DNA of 24,588 nt, taken from assembly GCA_937915975.1 (NCBI GenBank), contig CALGGL010000237.1, forward strand, positions 1 to 24,588, written 5' to 3'. The position numbers and the translations under genes were made by a program. Positions 13,045 through 23,000 of the stretch are shown here, piece by piece (position 1 is the stretch's first letter; each line of letters opens with the position of its first letter). The notes beneath the pieces are model-generated. The model was not told where the DNA came from and did no database searches. It was given only the letters and a program-made list of their open reading frames with translations. Source of the DNA: an uncultured Lachnospiraceae bacterium. GTDB lineage: Bacteria > Bacillota > Clostridia > Lachnospirales > Lachnospiraceae.

Positions 13045-13080
13045 TTTTTATGTATTTATTACAAATATACTGCAGTTCTA

Positions 13081-13140
13081 TTATCTTCTTTTATATCTTC
13101 TATCACGATTACTACCTAATGTTTCAATATAATCTGACAT
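13081..13140 (-). pseudogene. Remnant of a small basic protein (19 codons)
   Basis: MSDYIETLGSNRDRRYKRR, then stop. The frame is also open upstream of the ATG (CKILKG), and only a weak AAGGT site precedes it. The Arg-rich end looks protein-like but is too short to assign. It lies between a duplicated palindrome and the interrupted small gene, so it is probably part of the same decayed unit. Confidence 0.3.
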
Positions 13141-13161
13141 ACCTTTTAATATTTTGCAGTT

Positions 13162-13203
13162 TGTATATTTTTTGTACAAAAGTGTATATTTTTTGTACAA
13201 AAG
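13162..13203. repeat. Two perfect 21-bp tandem copies, each with palindrome TTTTGTACAAAA
   Basis: Copy 1 at 13162-13182 and copy 2 at 13183-13203 are identical. Each contains the 12-bp perfect palindrome TTTTGTACAAAA (13170-13181 and 13191-13202). The 21-bp period is two helical turns, as expected of paired operators. They lie just upstream of the small gene remnants on the minus strand, and the second overlaps the terminator stem. Confidence 0.75.
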
Positions 13204-13249
13204 CGCCGGTATCATATTGGTTTTGTTCACCAGCACCACCGACGCTTTT
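13195..13249 (-). terminator. Terminator after the HD-GYP operon
   Basis: ACCGACGCTTTT (13238-13249) pairs with AAAAGCGCCGGT (13199-13210). In minus-strand RNA all 12 positions pair, one as a G-U wobble; on the plus strand that position is a C-A mismatch, which favours minus-strand use. CTTTTG gives a short U-run. It starts about 28 bases after the HD-GYP stop. Confidence 0.65.
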
Positions 13250-13277
13250 ATTTAAACGCAAATATTTTATTGATTTT

Positions 13278-15641
13278 TTAACTATACTTTATTCTTATAT
13301 CCGTCAAAGCACATTGATCTCCTGTAAGGGAAACATATATTTCTCCCATATCTTCATTTACCTCTGTGATATTTTCTATCTGAATACCCATATTTTCTGT
13401 TGTTGTAACAATTTTATTTCCTTTTCTTTCAAAAATCACCTCGCATTCCATGCCTTCTTTATTGGCAGTCTTCCAAGCTTCCCATCCGGCAAAATCATCC
13501 TTTTTTTTCATGGTGAATTTATTAATTGCAAATTCATCATTTATTTCATTTTCTCCATTTAATTTAATAAGTGAATACTCTCTGTAATTATCTCCTCCCA
13601 CACATTTATCATCAGCATAAAATAAAACAATATACGGGCAATGCCAGATAAGGCTCGAACCCGGCAGACTCATTGTATGAAAGGACAACTTCATCCGATT
13701 CTTTATCTTAATTCCTATTGTTGATGCCGATCGTGTTCTGTCTATCTGTATATTCTTAATATCCGATTCCATACGATCTATATAACTTATCTCATCCACA
13801 ATTCTTGGTATACTATCTGCATTTGTTTTTTCTTCTGTTTGCTCAATGCTGATATTACTTAAAACACCGTGTTCTCCTGTTAGTCCTATGTAAGTATCCT
13901 TTGAACCACCGGGTAATGCAACTATAACTTCCTTAGCATTATTCGGACTCTTCATTATCAATTTTATATGATCCTCATATCTGCCTGCTATAATTTCATA
14001 TTTTTGTTCATTATTGCCTTTTTCGTCTGTTATAATATTTTCCTTTATTTCCCTTGCTTCAGTAATTATGCTATGATTATCAAACCATATCTCGCCAAAC
14101 TCCTGATACTGATATTCTTTTATAGCTTTTTCATTGTCATGCACGCGCCGATTCGCAGAATCAAACAATATAATAGACGGAGCACTGAAAACATCGGATA
14201 AATCTTCTGCCTTTGAAAAATCAAATGTTATTTTTACGATAGTATCTTCTACCCTGATTCCGTTTGTGATATTATCTCTATATTCATTACATATTAAACC
14301 ACTGTCAATGGCAGCAACAGCTTCTTTTATTTCATTTCGACTGTCCAAATCAATAATTTTCACCATACAATCAGCAAACTGCGGATCAAATTCCACTCCG
14401 GAGCCTTTGACAAGAGCCTCCCTTGCGACAAAACCCGGGCGAGCATCTCTGTACCTTTTCTTTGTTGTCATAGTAACATAGGCGTCTGCAACTGCTATTA
14501 TCCTGGCAATCTCAGGAATCTCTTCATTTTTTAATCCTTCCGGATAACCTGTTCCGTTAAATCTTTCATGACTATAGTATGCACATTCACTAAGGTAAGG
14601 GTATTCAGTGACGCTTGAAAGAATCTCCTTACCTATAATCGGTTTTTTTCTCATCATTTCATAATCCCATTTATTCGGGTCTGCTTCATTTTTAATCACC
14701 TCATCCGGAATTCCTATCAGACCAACATCATGAAGCAAAGCTGCATAGTACACCCTGTCACTTTCTTCCTCATTTTTACCACTAAGTTTTGCGATTCTTT
14801 TTGCATATGAAGCAACTCTTACAGCGTGTCCTTCCAAATAGTTATCCTTCTTCTCGACAGCTGTTACAAATGCTGTTGCAGTCTGATCAAATAGACGTTT
14901 TGCACTTTCCTGTTCTTTCTGCATTCCTTCCATTTCCAATTTATGAACTCGCTCAACCTCATTATTAATATCAAGATATGTAAATAAATATAAGGATATA
15001 GAAACCAAGACCATCGCCATATTTACTATAGATATACCATATGCAAATATCTGAATTATTCCACATATTATAGGAACAAATATATATAAAACTAACGATA
15101 TATATATAAGCTTGCTGAATTTCTTTTTATTTTGGCGAATAACCGTATACTGAATAAGCGGGCAAATAACCGGTATAATGTATGCAATAAGAAATCCCTG
15201 TCCTCTGTGATATATGTTATTTTCATCAAAATGATAATAAAGCCCCGTGAACGCTGAAATAACGGCTAATATCATACCGGCTATGGAGACAACCTGTACT
15301 ATACTGATTCTGAAAGATCTATAGTTGTTATCCCCTTCATCCATAAGAAGTTCTTTAAGATACATATTAAATCCCAATACTATCCCTGATGTTAAGAAGA
15401 ATACAAAAAAGTTACTTAATCTTACCATTACATATCCGGTAAAACCGGTATTTCCAGAATAAATATATGCCTGTCTGTCAAACCATAAAAGCATAACTGC
15501 TATAAGTTCCATAATTATCAAATTTCTTTTTCTGATTTTTGACAAAAATCTTGTAATAAACAAAAGCACGGTAAAAGCTCCGCATGCCCCACATAAAAAC
15601 AGCATAATATTTAATTGATGATTTCTAATAATTTCAAACAT
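13278..15641 (-). CDS. Membrane HD-GYP protein with altered active site and beta-rich C-terminal region
   Basis: 787 residues. Seven membrane helices fill about 12-222. A short coiled coil (NEVERVHKLEMEGMQKEQES) leads to HD-GYP at about 250-430, and about 350 C-terminal residues look beta-rich with a repeated ending (YIGLTGEHGVLSNISI near 600, and YVSLTGDQCALTDIRI at the end). The domain keeps HD (304-305), HER (358-360) and GYP (365-367). Against the canonical neighbour (20716-22851), Lys of HDxGK is Leu308, His of the THTTAG segment is Lys333, first His of HHER is Ser357, Asp of WDGKGYP is Asn362, and Asp of VFDAL is Val389. Two metal-ligand histidines are thus lost; it may bind rather than hydrolyse c-di-GMP. 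AAGGAG about 10 bases before the ATG supports the start. It is last in its operon, 34 bases after the response regulator. Confidence 0.9.
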   Translation of the reverse strand: MFEIIRNHQLNIMLFLCGACGAFTVLLFITRFLSKIRKRNLIIMELIAVMLLWFDRQAYIYSGNTGFTGYVMVRLSNFFVFFLTSGIVLGFNMYLKELLMDEGDNNYRSFRISIVQVVSIAGMILAVISAFTGLYYHFDENNIYHRGQGFLIAYIIPVICPLIQYTVIRQNKKKFSKLIYISLVLYIFVPIICGIIQIFAYGISIVNMAMVLVSISLYLFTYLDINNEVERVHKLEMEGMQKEQESAKRLFDQTATAFVTAVEKKDNYLEGHAVRVASYAKRIAKLSGKNEEESDRVYYAALLHDVGLIGIPDEVIKNEADPNKWDYEMMRKKPIIGKEILSSVTEYPYLSECAYYSHERFNGTGYPEGLKNEEIPEIARIIAVADAYVTMTTKKRYRDARPGFVAREALVKGSGVEFDPQFADCMVKIIDLDSRNEIKEAVAAIDSGLICNEYRDNITNGIRVEDTIVKITFDFSKAEDLSDVFSAPSIILFDSANRRVHDNEKAIKEYQYQEFGEIWFDNHSIITEAREIKENIITDEKGNNEQKYEIIAGRYEDHIKLIMKSPNNAKEVIVALPGGSKDTYIGLTGEHGVLSNISIEQTEEKTNADSIPRIVDEISYIDRMESDIKNIQIDRTRSASTIGIKIKNRMKLSFHTMSLPGSSLIWHCPYIVLFYADDKCVGGDNYREYSLIKLNGENEINDEFAINKFTMKKKDDFAGWEAWKTANKEGMECEVIFERKGNKIVTTTENMGIQIENITEVNEDMGEIYVSLTGDQCALTDIRIKYS

Positions 15642-15675
15642 ATACCATCATCTCCTTAAAAACTTTTATTCATAC

Positions 15676-16431
15676 TTATTTATGAAGAGCAAAATACTCA
15701 TCAAGTTTTTCTATCAATTCTTCTCTAAGTATGCTTTTCAAAAAATAGCCCTCCGGCTTAAGTGCCACAACGGCCATAACACTTTTTTTATCTCCTTTAC
15801 CCGTTAAAAACATTACCGGTATTGATTTTGTTTCCTCATCATTTCTTAACATTTCCAACACCTGCGGTCCGCTTGTTATAGGCATCTCATGATCAAGCAA
15901 TATCAAATCCACCTTGTTTTTTCCGAGCCACTTTATAGCCTGTAATCCTGAATTTGCCATGGAAACCTTATATTTATCCCTTAACCATTCTCGCACCAAC
16001 ATTAAGTATTGCGGATCATCATCTACTATAAGAATACTTTTTTTAAACTCTCCTGCGTTCATCTTTTTAAAATAATCCGTAACCGTTTTCACAAATAACA
16101 TATTATCAACAGGTCTGGTAAATGTTTCATGGATTAATTCTCCGGGGACATTATCGCAGATATATCTTTTGTCTGATTGATCACCGACAATTATCATCTT
16201 CAGACCATTTTCCATCATTTTATCCACAAGGAAATGCAGGACTTCAACCTTTGGTCTTTCACTGTCATCTATGCAAATAGCAATTAGAAGACCGTCAGTT
16301 ATATGAGAATTTATTTCATCTATGGAATATGGAACATAACAACAATCTATCCCTGCATCCATAACCTTTTTAATCAATACACGGACAATAAATGTTTCCT
16401 TTTCACCCATTACTATCATTTTATTCAACAT
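15676..16431 (-). CDS. Response regulator with pseudo-receiver and receiver, no output domain
   Basis: 251 residues. The C-terminal receiver (about 130-248) is canonical: ILIVDDDP at about 133-140 for the acidic pocket, LILLDHEMP with phosphoacceptor Asp180, VMFLTGKGD, and Lys232 in GYFLKS. The N-terminal half (about 5-122) has receiver-like strand spacing (KMIVMGEKE, LLIAICIDD, LKMIIVGD, FTRPVDN) but lacks the acidic pair and has Arg for the conserved Lys, so it is probably not phosphorylated normally. With no DNA-binding or enzyme domain it must act through a partner; the hybrid kinase 29 bases upstream and the HD-GYP protein 34 bases downstream are the obvious ones. The start ATG at 16429-16431 lies 11 bases after GGAGG; the TTG at 16447-16449 overlaps that site. 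Confidence 0.87.
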   Translation of the reverse strand: MLNKMIVMGEKETFIVRVLIKKVMDAGIDCCYVPYSIDEINSHITDGLLIAICIDDSERPKVEVLHFLVDKMMENGLKMIIVGDQSDKRYICDNVPGELIHETFTRPVDNMLFVKTVTDYFKKMNAGEFKKSILIVDDDPQYLMLVREWLRDKYKVSMANSGLQAIKWLGKNKVDLILLDHEMPITSGPQVLEMLRNDEETKSIPVMFLTGKGDKKSVMAVVALKPEGYFLKSILREELIEKLDEYFALHK

Positions 16432-16460
16432 ATGCCGGTATTCCTCCAATTCTACATATA

Positions 16461-19400
16461 TTACTTATCAATCAAACTGCTCAAACCATCCCAGTCAAAG
16501 TTTTTTAATTTTATTTCTATTTCATTAATCAAATTCTCCTTATCTGCCGGAATCCTGTATTCTTTAAGCTGCCCTATAATCATCTCCACAGAATCATAAT
16601 CCATCTGCGGAATAACATCATTAAGAGCATCAAAAGCTTCCTTCAATTCCCCATCAGATATCATTTTCTTTTCATTTTCAGAAGTATCATTATGAAGTCT
16701 TCCTAACTTTTCTTTATATGACTCATATTCCGACAACAACTTTTCGGTATTATCACATATAAAAGCTTTATCTTCTTTGTTTCCGGCTGTTTCAAGTTCA
16801 GTAGCAAGTTCTGACAAAGAAGTTGCACCTATAATTCTGGCAGAGCTTTTTAAAGCATGAACTTTTATCGTATATAGCCTCAGATCACTCGACTCATAGG
16901 AACTTCTGATAACCTTTGCATTTTCATCAATAGTATCAAGAAAAAGATTAAGTGAGAAAATATAATTAGATATTCCTCCTGAGTTTTTAATTCCTTCAGC
17001 CACATTAACTCCATCAATATCATTAATCCATTGCATATCCTCAGGTAATTCCTTCAAATCCATTACTACATCTTCTTTTTTAGGCTTTTCCATTATCTCT
17101 TCCGGCAGATGCTTCATTATTGTTCTTTCTAAAGTCTCGCTATCAATTGGTTTCGTAAGATAACCATTAAAGCCTTTTGATTTGTAGAAATCCTCACTCT
17201 CAGCCATGTTTGCGGTAAGTGCATACACCGGAAGTTCCGGATAGTTTTCACGTATAACAGACATAGTCTCTATACCATCCATTCCCGGCATCATATAATC
17301 AAGGAAAACAACATCAAACCTGCTTTCTTTAATTTTTTCAAGGCACTCTTCTCCACTTGCAGCCGTAGTTACAAATACCTTAGTCGGTTTTAACAGTCCC
17401 CTGATAACATTAAGATTCATCGGAGTATCATCAACAACAAGAACGTCTGCATCCGGTGCAATAAACATAGGCACATACGGTCCGTTATTCTTACTGTCAT
17501 CATGCTCCATAAAGACTCCCAAAGGAGTTTTATCTACTATTTTTTGTTTAATTGTAAGTATGAATTCAGAGCCTTCTCCATATACACTTTCACAGGTCAG
17601 ACTTCCGCCTAAAAGATCTGCAAACCTTTTTGAAATATCCAGACCCAGGCCTGTACCTTGAATATTGCTGTTTTTTTCTTCATCCAAACGTTCATATGCC
17701 ACAAAAAGCAGGTCTAAATCTTCTTCTTTTACACCGATACCTGTATCCTTTACTGAGAATTTCAGATTACATACATCATCCTCTCTCTCATCCATGGTAA
17801 CACAAAATACCACGCCTCCGGCATCAGTATATTTGACAGCATTTGTAAGTAGATTTAAAACAATCTGCTTGATTTTCCCTGCGTCTCCATACAAACGTGA
17901 CGGAATAATCTCGTCGATAATTACGTCAAATGTCAATTCCTTTTCATTGCTTCTTACTCTTATCATGGAAACAATAGAGCGTAACATATCCTGTGTATCA
18001 TACTCCTGCTCCACAATATGCATCTTACCGGATTCTATTTTTGACATATCTAAAAGGTCATTAACAAGACCAAGTAATGATTCCGAAGCATTACGTATAT
18101 CAAATCCGTAGTTCATCATTGACATAAAATAGCCCTTAGGCACCCCAGTCGCATCTTCTCTTAGTGCAAGCTCATTCATGCCCATAATTGTGTTAATCGG
18201 TGTACGTATTTCATGTGACATATTGGCAAGGAATCGGGATTTTGCAGTATTTGCTCTTTCAGCCTCATCCTTCGCCAGTCGGATTTCATCAAACTGTCTC
18301 CTTATAATAGTTCCTCTCAATACACGCCATACAATAAATCCCGTCATAATGATAACCAATATAAATATCAGAACTCTGATAGCATGAATTTCCAGAAGTC
18401 GTGGCTTTTTAACAATCTGATATGTATCATCCAAGATTTTTTTTCCATTATCATTCAATACCTGTACATGGAGTGTATAGGTTCCGTATTGTAATCCGGT
18501 ATACTCTAAAGAACCAAGATTATCTCTGTCCGTTGTGATACCATCCTTTTCTTTCCCTTCAAGAAACACTCGAACTGTTGGATTTGATAAAGTATAATCC
18601 AATACAGATGCTGTTATTTTTATACGACCTTTTGACGCGGGTATTGTATATGTGCCCTCCTCATCCGGTAAAATCAATTTATCATTACAATAAATAGAAC
18701 TAATATCCGTTTTAACCTTTGGATTCACATCCATGAAATTACCTATATTAACCTTGCAGACGCCATTTCTTCCCGGGATATAAAGATTTCCTTTATTATC
18801 TAAGGCACTATACGAATTGGATGTGGGTGAGCTTGTCAATCCGTTTGCAAGCGTATATAACTTATAATCCTTTACTTCATCATTGATCATCGCTTCGGCA
18901 TCAACCACATAAATTCCATATGATGATATAATCCATATATTATCGTTACTATCAAAATACAAATCATAATTATTATTATAAGGAAACGTCTTTACTTCTT
19001 TTATTTCGCCGTTTATTATGTATTGAACGGAATTCGATGTTACAATCCAATAAACTCCTCTCGTATCATCTTTTTTTATTCTCATAACGACATCACTCGT
19101 GAGACCTTCATCCATTCCTATTCTCTGAATATTTCCGTCTTTTATTATATAAATGCCGTCTCCGTCTGATCCTGCATATATTTCCCCATTATCTCCCTCA
19201 GCAACTGTAAGAAATACAGTATTCTTTATACCGGAATCAGCGTCAACAGTATCTATAAGCTTACCATCCCGGATAATTGCCAATCCACCATTAGTTCCTG
19301 CCAGAACGGAGCCATCCGTTGCTATTTCCGTACATCTTACCTCATTGCTCGGCATACCGTCATCTGTAGTGTATGTCTTTATCTCATCATCAATGGTAAG

Positions 19401-20702
19401 ACAAATCAGACCAAGATTATTAGTAAATGTAGAAATCCATAAGTTTCCTTCAAAGTCTTCTTTTATACAGCGGATTCTTGCATCTCCTATATAATCCGTC
19501 AATTCATTTTCTATTATCTGTTTATCTTCCTCTATTATGTATAGTCCATGATCTGTACCAACATATAGCCTTCCATCATACATACAGGTTGCGTTTGCAG
19601 CCATTTCAGGGAGCCCCGCTTTCTCGGAAAGATCAACAAAATTATTTGTTACAATTTTCATTACTCCCTGAGTTGATGATGCAACCCACATATTACCCTG
19701 ATAATCAGAAGTAGTCATTTCAATCCCACTATTTATCAAAATATCGGAAACAATGTTAATTTCATTATCTTCACCCAGATATCCTACTGTATCCGTTGAC
19801 GAAACCCAAACTCTTCCGCAATCATAGGAAAGCCAATGAACACTATCTATAGGGCTGACAGATATACGTTCCATCTCCGAGGCATCATCACCAAAATTAC
19901 CATAATAAAGAGTATTGCTTTCTGTTCCTATATAAACTTTTCCTTCATTAATCGGATCTGCCAGAATTGTTGTAATTTTTTCAACTCCAAGCTCATCACT
20001 ATCATAAACATCTGAGACATTTTTATTTTCAATCAGAAAAATAGAACCGTTTTTTGTTTGTCCGTATATTCTTCCTTCTAAATCCGAGTCTAATTTTAAT
20101 ACGCGCTCATCATTTAATCTAATATCATCAATTACGGAAACAACCATCTCCGAGTCAGCATAACATACCCCTGCTGTAGTTCCGATATATATATTTCCTT
20201 CAGAATCCTCCGCAAATGTTCTTATGGAAGAAGATGGCAGCCCATCTTTATACGTAATATGCGTACTATCATTACCATCAATAACCACAACTCCATTATC
20301 ATTGGTAGCTACCCAAATTCTTCCCTTACTGTCCTCAAACAATCCCCTTCCACTGGTCAAGCCATCGGAAGTGTCAAGTCTTTCAAACGAAGAACCATCA
20401 TAACGAATAATTCCGCTATATCCTCCAATCCATATATATCCATCACTCGAACTAAGAATAAAGTTTGCATCTGAGGTAGGCAAGCCGTTTGTTGCATCAT
20501 AAAGCTCTGTGGTGTAACCTACATTATCAATTTGACCCGTAACAGCATATCCTCCACCTATCAATGCATCACCTGTTTTAGCATCCACATCATCAGTATT
20601 CTCGGAAGCTGCTTCAGTTTTTATATTAAAAGCACAAACCGATAAAATTAAAAATGTCAAAATAGCTGTTATAAATCTCACTTTTCTACTATTTATCAGC
20701 AT
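16461..20702 (-). CDS. Beta-propeller hybrid histidine kinase with receiver and HPt
   Basis: 1413 residues from the ATG at 20700-20702, which has GGGAGG six bases upstream. Order: signal peptide (about 5-31); an extracellular beta-propeller of Reg_prop-type repeats (about 60-655: [55 protein letters not shown]); a Y_Y_Y-like Ig domain (about 690-765, ending GTYTLHVQV); one membrane helix (about 774-796); HisKA with MSHEIRTP (His830); HATPase with N box ([11 protein letters not shown]), DTGIG and GTGLGL; receiver with Asp1135 in FLDYMMP and KP at about 1184; and HPt with VHALKSSA (His1282). So all phosphorelay steps are in one chain. This resembles hybrid two-component sensors of Bacteroides but ends in HPt, not AraC, so the phosphoryl group likely goes to the response regulator next door. 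The ligand is unknown; glycans are common for this architecture. Confidence 0.95.
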   Translation of the reverse strand: MLINSRKVRFITAILTFLILSVCAFNIKTEAASENTDDVDAKTGDALIGGGYAVTGQIDNVGYTTELYDATNGLPTSDANFILSSSDGYIWIGGYSGIIRYDGSSFERLDTSDGLTSGRGLFEDSKGRIWVATNDNGVVVIDGNDSTHITYKDGLPSSSIRTFAEDSEGNIYIGTTAGVCYADSEMVVSVIDDIRLNDERVLKLDSDLEGRIYGQTKNGSIFLIENKNVSDVYDSDELGVEKITTILADPINEGKVYIGTESNTLYYGNFGDDASEMERISVSPIDSVHWLSYDCGRVWVSSTDTVGYLGEDNEINIVSDILINSGIEMTTSDYQGNMWVASSTQGVMKIVTNNFVDLSEKAGLPEMAANATCMYDGRLYVGTDHGLYIIEEDKQIIENELTDYIGDARIRCIKEDFEGNLWISTFTNNLGLICLTIDDEIKTYTTDDGMPSNEVRCTEIATDGSVLAGTNGGLAIIRDGKLIDTVDADSGIKNTVFLTVAEGDNGEIYAGSDGDGIYIIKDGNIQRIGMDEGLTSDVVMRIKKDDTRGVYWIVTSNSVQYIINGEIKEVKTFPYNNNYDLYFDSNDNIWIISSYGIYVVDAEAMINDEVKDYKLYTLANGLTSSPTSNSYSALDNKGNLYIPGRNGVCKVNIGNFMDVNPKVKTDISSIYCNDKLILPDEEGTYTIPASKGRIKITASVLDYTLSNPTVRVFLEGKEKDGITTDRDNLGSLEYTGLQYGTYTLHVQVLNDNGKKILDDTYQIVKKPRLLEIHAIRVLIFILVIIMTGFIVWRVLRGTIIRRQFDEIRLAKDEAERANTAKSRFLANMSHEIRTPINTIMGMNELALREDATGVPKGYFMSMMNYGFDIRNASESLLGLVNDLLDMSKIESGKMHIVEQEYDTQDMLRSIVSMIRVRSNEKELTFDVIIDEIIPSRLYGDAGKIKQIVLNLLTNAVKYTDAGGVVFCVTMDEREDDVCNLKFSVKDTGIGVKEEDLDLLFVAYERLDEEKNSNIQGTGLGLDISKRFADLLGGSLTCESVYGEGSEFILTIKQKIVDKTPLGVFMEHDDSKNNGPYVPMFIAPDADVLVVDDTPMNLNVIRGLLKPTKVFVTTAASGEECLEKIKESRFDVVFLDYMMPGMDGIETMSVIRENYPELPVYALTANMAESEDFYKSKGFNGYLTKPIDSETLERTIMKHLPEEIMEKPKKEDVVMDLKELPEDMQWINDIDGVNVAEGIKNSGGISNYIFSLNLFLDTIDENAKVIRSSYESSDLRLYTIKVHALKSSARIIGATSLSELATELETAGNKEDKAFICDNTEKLLSEYESYKEKLGRLHNDTSENEKKMISDGELKEAFDALNDVIPQMDYDSVEMIIGQLKEYRIPADKENLINEIEIKLKNFDWDGLSSLIDK

Positions 20703-20715
20703 TGGCAACCTCCCT

Positions 20716-22851
20716 TTATATACTTTGTGTATATTTCTTCAAAATCACAAGAACTTCAGGCATAGAATCCATAAATGCTTCTACACATTTAGGATCAAAC
20801 TGAGTGCCTTTTCCTTCTTCTATTATTGATAATGCTTTTTCAACCGAAAAAGCCGGTTTATAAACACGTGGTGATGTAAGTGCATCAAAGACATCCGCTA
20901 CTGCCATAATACGTGCTGAAAGCGGTATAACCTCACCATGAAGTCCCTCAGGATAACCTTTTCCATCCCACCTTTCATGATGATAAGCCGCCATATTTCT
21001 TGCCTCTTTTAGATAACTTCCTCCTTCTACCGTACTAATCGCCTTTTCCATAATAAGCTTGCCTGCTGTTGTATGTGTTTTCATAATCTCATATTCTTCG
21101 TCTGTAAGTTTTCCCGGCTTATTAAGTACCTCGTCAGGAATATTTATTTTTCCCACGTCATGCAAAGGTGCCGAACGTACAACATCTGACATGAATTTAG
21201 GAGTAATTTTTTCTGCGTAATATCCTTTTTTCTTCAAGCTTTCAACTATTATTTTTACATAAGAAGCCGTTTTCTGAATATGTGCTCCTGTATCCGAGTC
21301 ACGATTTTCAACCATATCTGCCATTGTAATTATAAGTCCGTCCTGCAGCTTAGCTGTTGAGTCAGACAGGCGTCTTATACTTCCCATCTGCTCTGCCTGA
21401 TTTAATGTCATTTGGCATATAGATTGGTACAACTTTTCAATCTCATCTCCTGTATGCACGTCAATATTTCTGAGCCTTTTTACCTCCTCATCCAAACTCT
21501 CCTGTGTATCTCCGATGTTCGAAAAGTTATCAACACATTTTGTAACAGACTTTAACGGAAAAATAATATGATATTCAGCCAACCATACTACAAACACACA
21601 AAGAATGATAACAAATCCCAGAAATACAGAGATCATCTCCGTTATAAAGCTTCTTTCCATATCAGTAAGCTTTCCCATACTAACATCCGCACCGACATAG
21701 CATACACATTCACCCTCCGAGTTGTATACAGGCTTATATGCTGTCAACAAATACCCAAATTTATCATCTGTAATAACAGGAGCAACCTCTTCTCCCAATA
21801 AAAGTTCATCAATATAATCTAAAAAGCCCTCATCAAAATCCAATACAGTACCTATCTTATCACCGGGTAAATCTTCAGTATCAATATCAAAGACAACATA
21901 ACAGCCATCATTATTTATCTTGTATACATATAAATAGGCAATATCCTTTGAACTATAAAGAATTTTACTCAATAACTCTTTTGTCTCATAATAGCCATCA
22001 GTTTCTCCACCTGTTTCAAGGTATTCATCTATACGATTTCCATCTATTACCCCCGCTGCTATTTCTACCGTTCCCTGAGCTATGCGCTCATGATCTTTTA
22101 TAACAGTTTTTCGATAGATTGACATACTGATTAAAATTGCAGCAACAGCAACAGTTGTAAGTGAAGCAACCAATACCAACATAATTTTTTTCTTTAAGGA
22201 AATCTTACGAACAAAAGACTTATCCGATTTATCATAATCCTCCTCTGAAACTGGATTCTGCATCCACAATTTAAGTTTAAAGTAACCGTAATATTTTTTA
22301 GGAACAAGATGTATTATCAATAAGGCAAGAACAACAGTAATAATTTTATCCGGAAAATCCATAATGATACTGGAACACAGATGTGCCGTTGCAAGATTAA
22401 AATAACCCGTCTTGTATAGTATGCCGCTTAAAGCTTCACTATCAAAGGAAAGTCCCTCCATAAACCATGGAATTATTGTCCCCAAGCCTCCGCCAATTAA
22501 TGTAAATACAATAATCATACCTATGACGCCAACGCCCTTTTTTAACCATCCGCGGCGAGCAAACCATGTTGCAAAGCAAGCTATAAGTACATTAAGTACA
22601 CCATAATATAATGATGATGGATCAGAAATACTTTTAATTATATTTGTAGCAAATCCAACTATAACCCCCGGAAGAAATCCTCCTAAAATTGCAATAACCA
22701 CACTTCCAACAGTATCTAAGCAAAGGGGCAGTCCAAGTTCCGAAACAACTGCTCCGAGCAGCATATTAATTGCTACCCCTATAATGCAAAAAAACAGGGC
22801 TGAAAAATTTTGTTTTTTAGCCAATATTGTTATATTATTAGAATTGTTCAT
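20716..22851 (-). CDS. Membrane HD-GYP phosphodiesterase with ECF-like and Cache-like sensor regions
   Basis: 711 residues. An N-terminal membrane domain (about 17-184) resembles ECF-transporter S components ([33 protein letters not shown]). Then come a membrane helix (about 221-244), an extracellular Cache-like sensor (about 250-395, ending [16 protein letters not shown]), a second helix (about 402-424), a HAMP-like linker and HD-GYP (about 505-700). The active site is canonical: [19 protein letters not shown] (His564, Asp565), [19 protein letters not shown], and [13 protein letters not shown]. It should degrade c-di-GMP in response to an outside signal. The ATG at 22849-22851 lies 4 bases after GGAGG, a short gap; an ATG at 22882-22884 has no ribosome binding site. 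It precedes the hybrid kinase gene by 13 bases and opens the operon, about 42 bases after a strong hairpin. Confidence 0.93.
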   Translation of the reverse strand: MNNSNNITILAKKQNFSALFFCIIGVAINMLLGAVVSELGLPLCLDTVGSVVIAILGGFLPGVIVGFATNIIKSISDPSSLYYGVLNVLIACFATWFARRGWLKKGVGVIGMIIVFTLIGGGLGTIIPWFMEGLSFDSEALSGILYKTGYFNLATAHLCSSIIMDFPDKIITVVLALLIIHLVPKKYYGYFKLKLWMQNPVSEEDYDKSDKSFVRKISLKKKIMLVLVASLTTVAVAAILISMSIYRKTVIKDHERIAQGTVEIAAGVIDGNRIDEYLETGGETDGYYETKELLSKILYSSKDIAYLYVYKINNDGCYVVFDIDTEDLPGDKIGTVLDFDEGFLDYIDELLLGEEVAPVITDDKFGYLLTAYKPVYNSEGECVCYVGADVSMGKLTDMERSFITEMISVFLGFVIILCVFVVWLAEYHIIFPLKSVTKCVDNFSNIGDTQESLDEEVKRLRNIDVHTGDEIEKLYQSICQMTLNQAEQMGSIRRLSDSTAKLQDGLIITMADMVENRDSDTGAHIQKTASYVKIIVESLKKKGYYAEKITPKFMSDVVRSAPLHDVGKINIPDEVLNKPGKLTDEEYEIMKTHTTAGKLIMEKAISTVEGGSYLKEARNMAAYHHERWDGKGYPEGLHGEVIPLSARIMAVADVFDALTSPRVYKPAFSVEKALSIIEEGKGTQFDPKCVEAFMDSMPEVLVILKKYTQSI

Positions 22852-22893
22852 ATTTCCTCCACATATGAATGCTTCTTTTCTCATTAAAAAGTA

Positions 22894-22943
22894 AAAATGT
22901 ACATCATCCGCATAAAAATATATGCTTAAATGATGTACATTTT
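22894..22943 (-). terminator. Strong hairpin between the LytS/SARP-like pair and the HD-GYP operon
   Basis: Perfect 14-bp arms (AAAATGTACATCAT at 22894-22907 and its complement at 22930-22943) with a second inner stem (GCATA/TATGC). On the minus strand the hairpin ends in ATTTTTACTTTTTAATG, a broken U-run. It sits about 57 bases after the response-regulator stop, so it should end that transcript. As only about 42 bases lie between it and the HD-GYP start, it may also act as an attenuator in that operon's leader. Confidence 0.7.
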
Positions 22944-23000
22944 ATCACATCGTATATCACACCACTGTCACAAGCTCTTATAAGCTCATATTTATACCTC

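Noticed and set aside
13050..13562. Plus-strand open frame of 170 codons, Phe/Tyr/Cys-rich
   Set aside because: It is the antisense of the HD-GYP 3' end and of the small gene remnants, crosses a terminator, and has no ribosome binding site.
19153..19494. Plus-strand open frame inside the hybrid kinase gene
   Set aside because: Antisense shadow of the propeller repeats, with no start signal and no recognisable domain.
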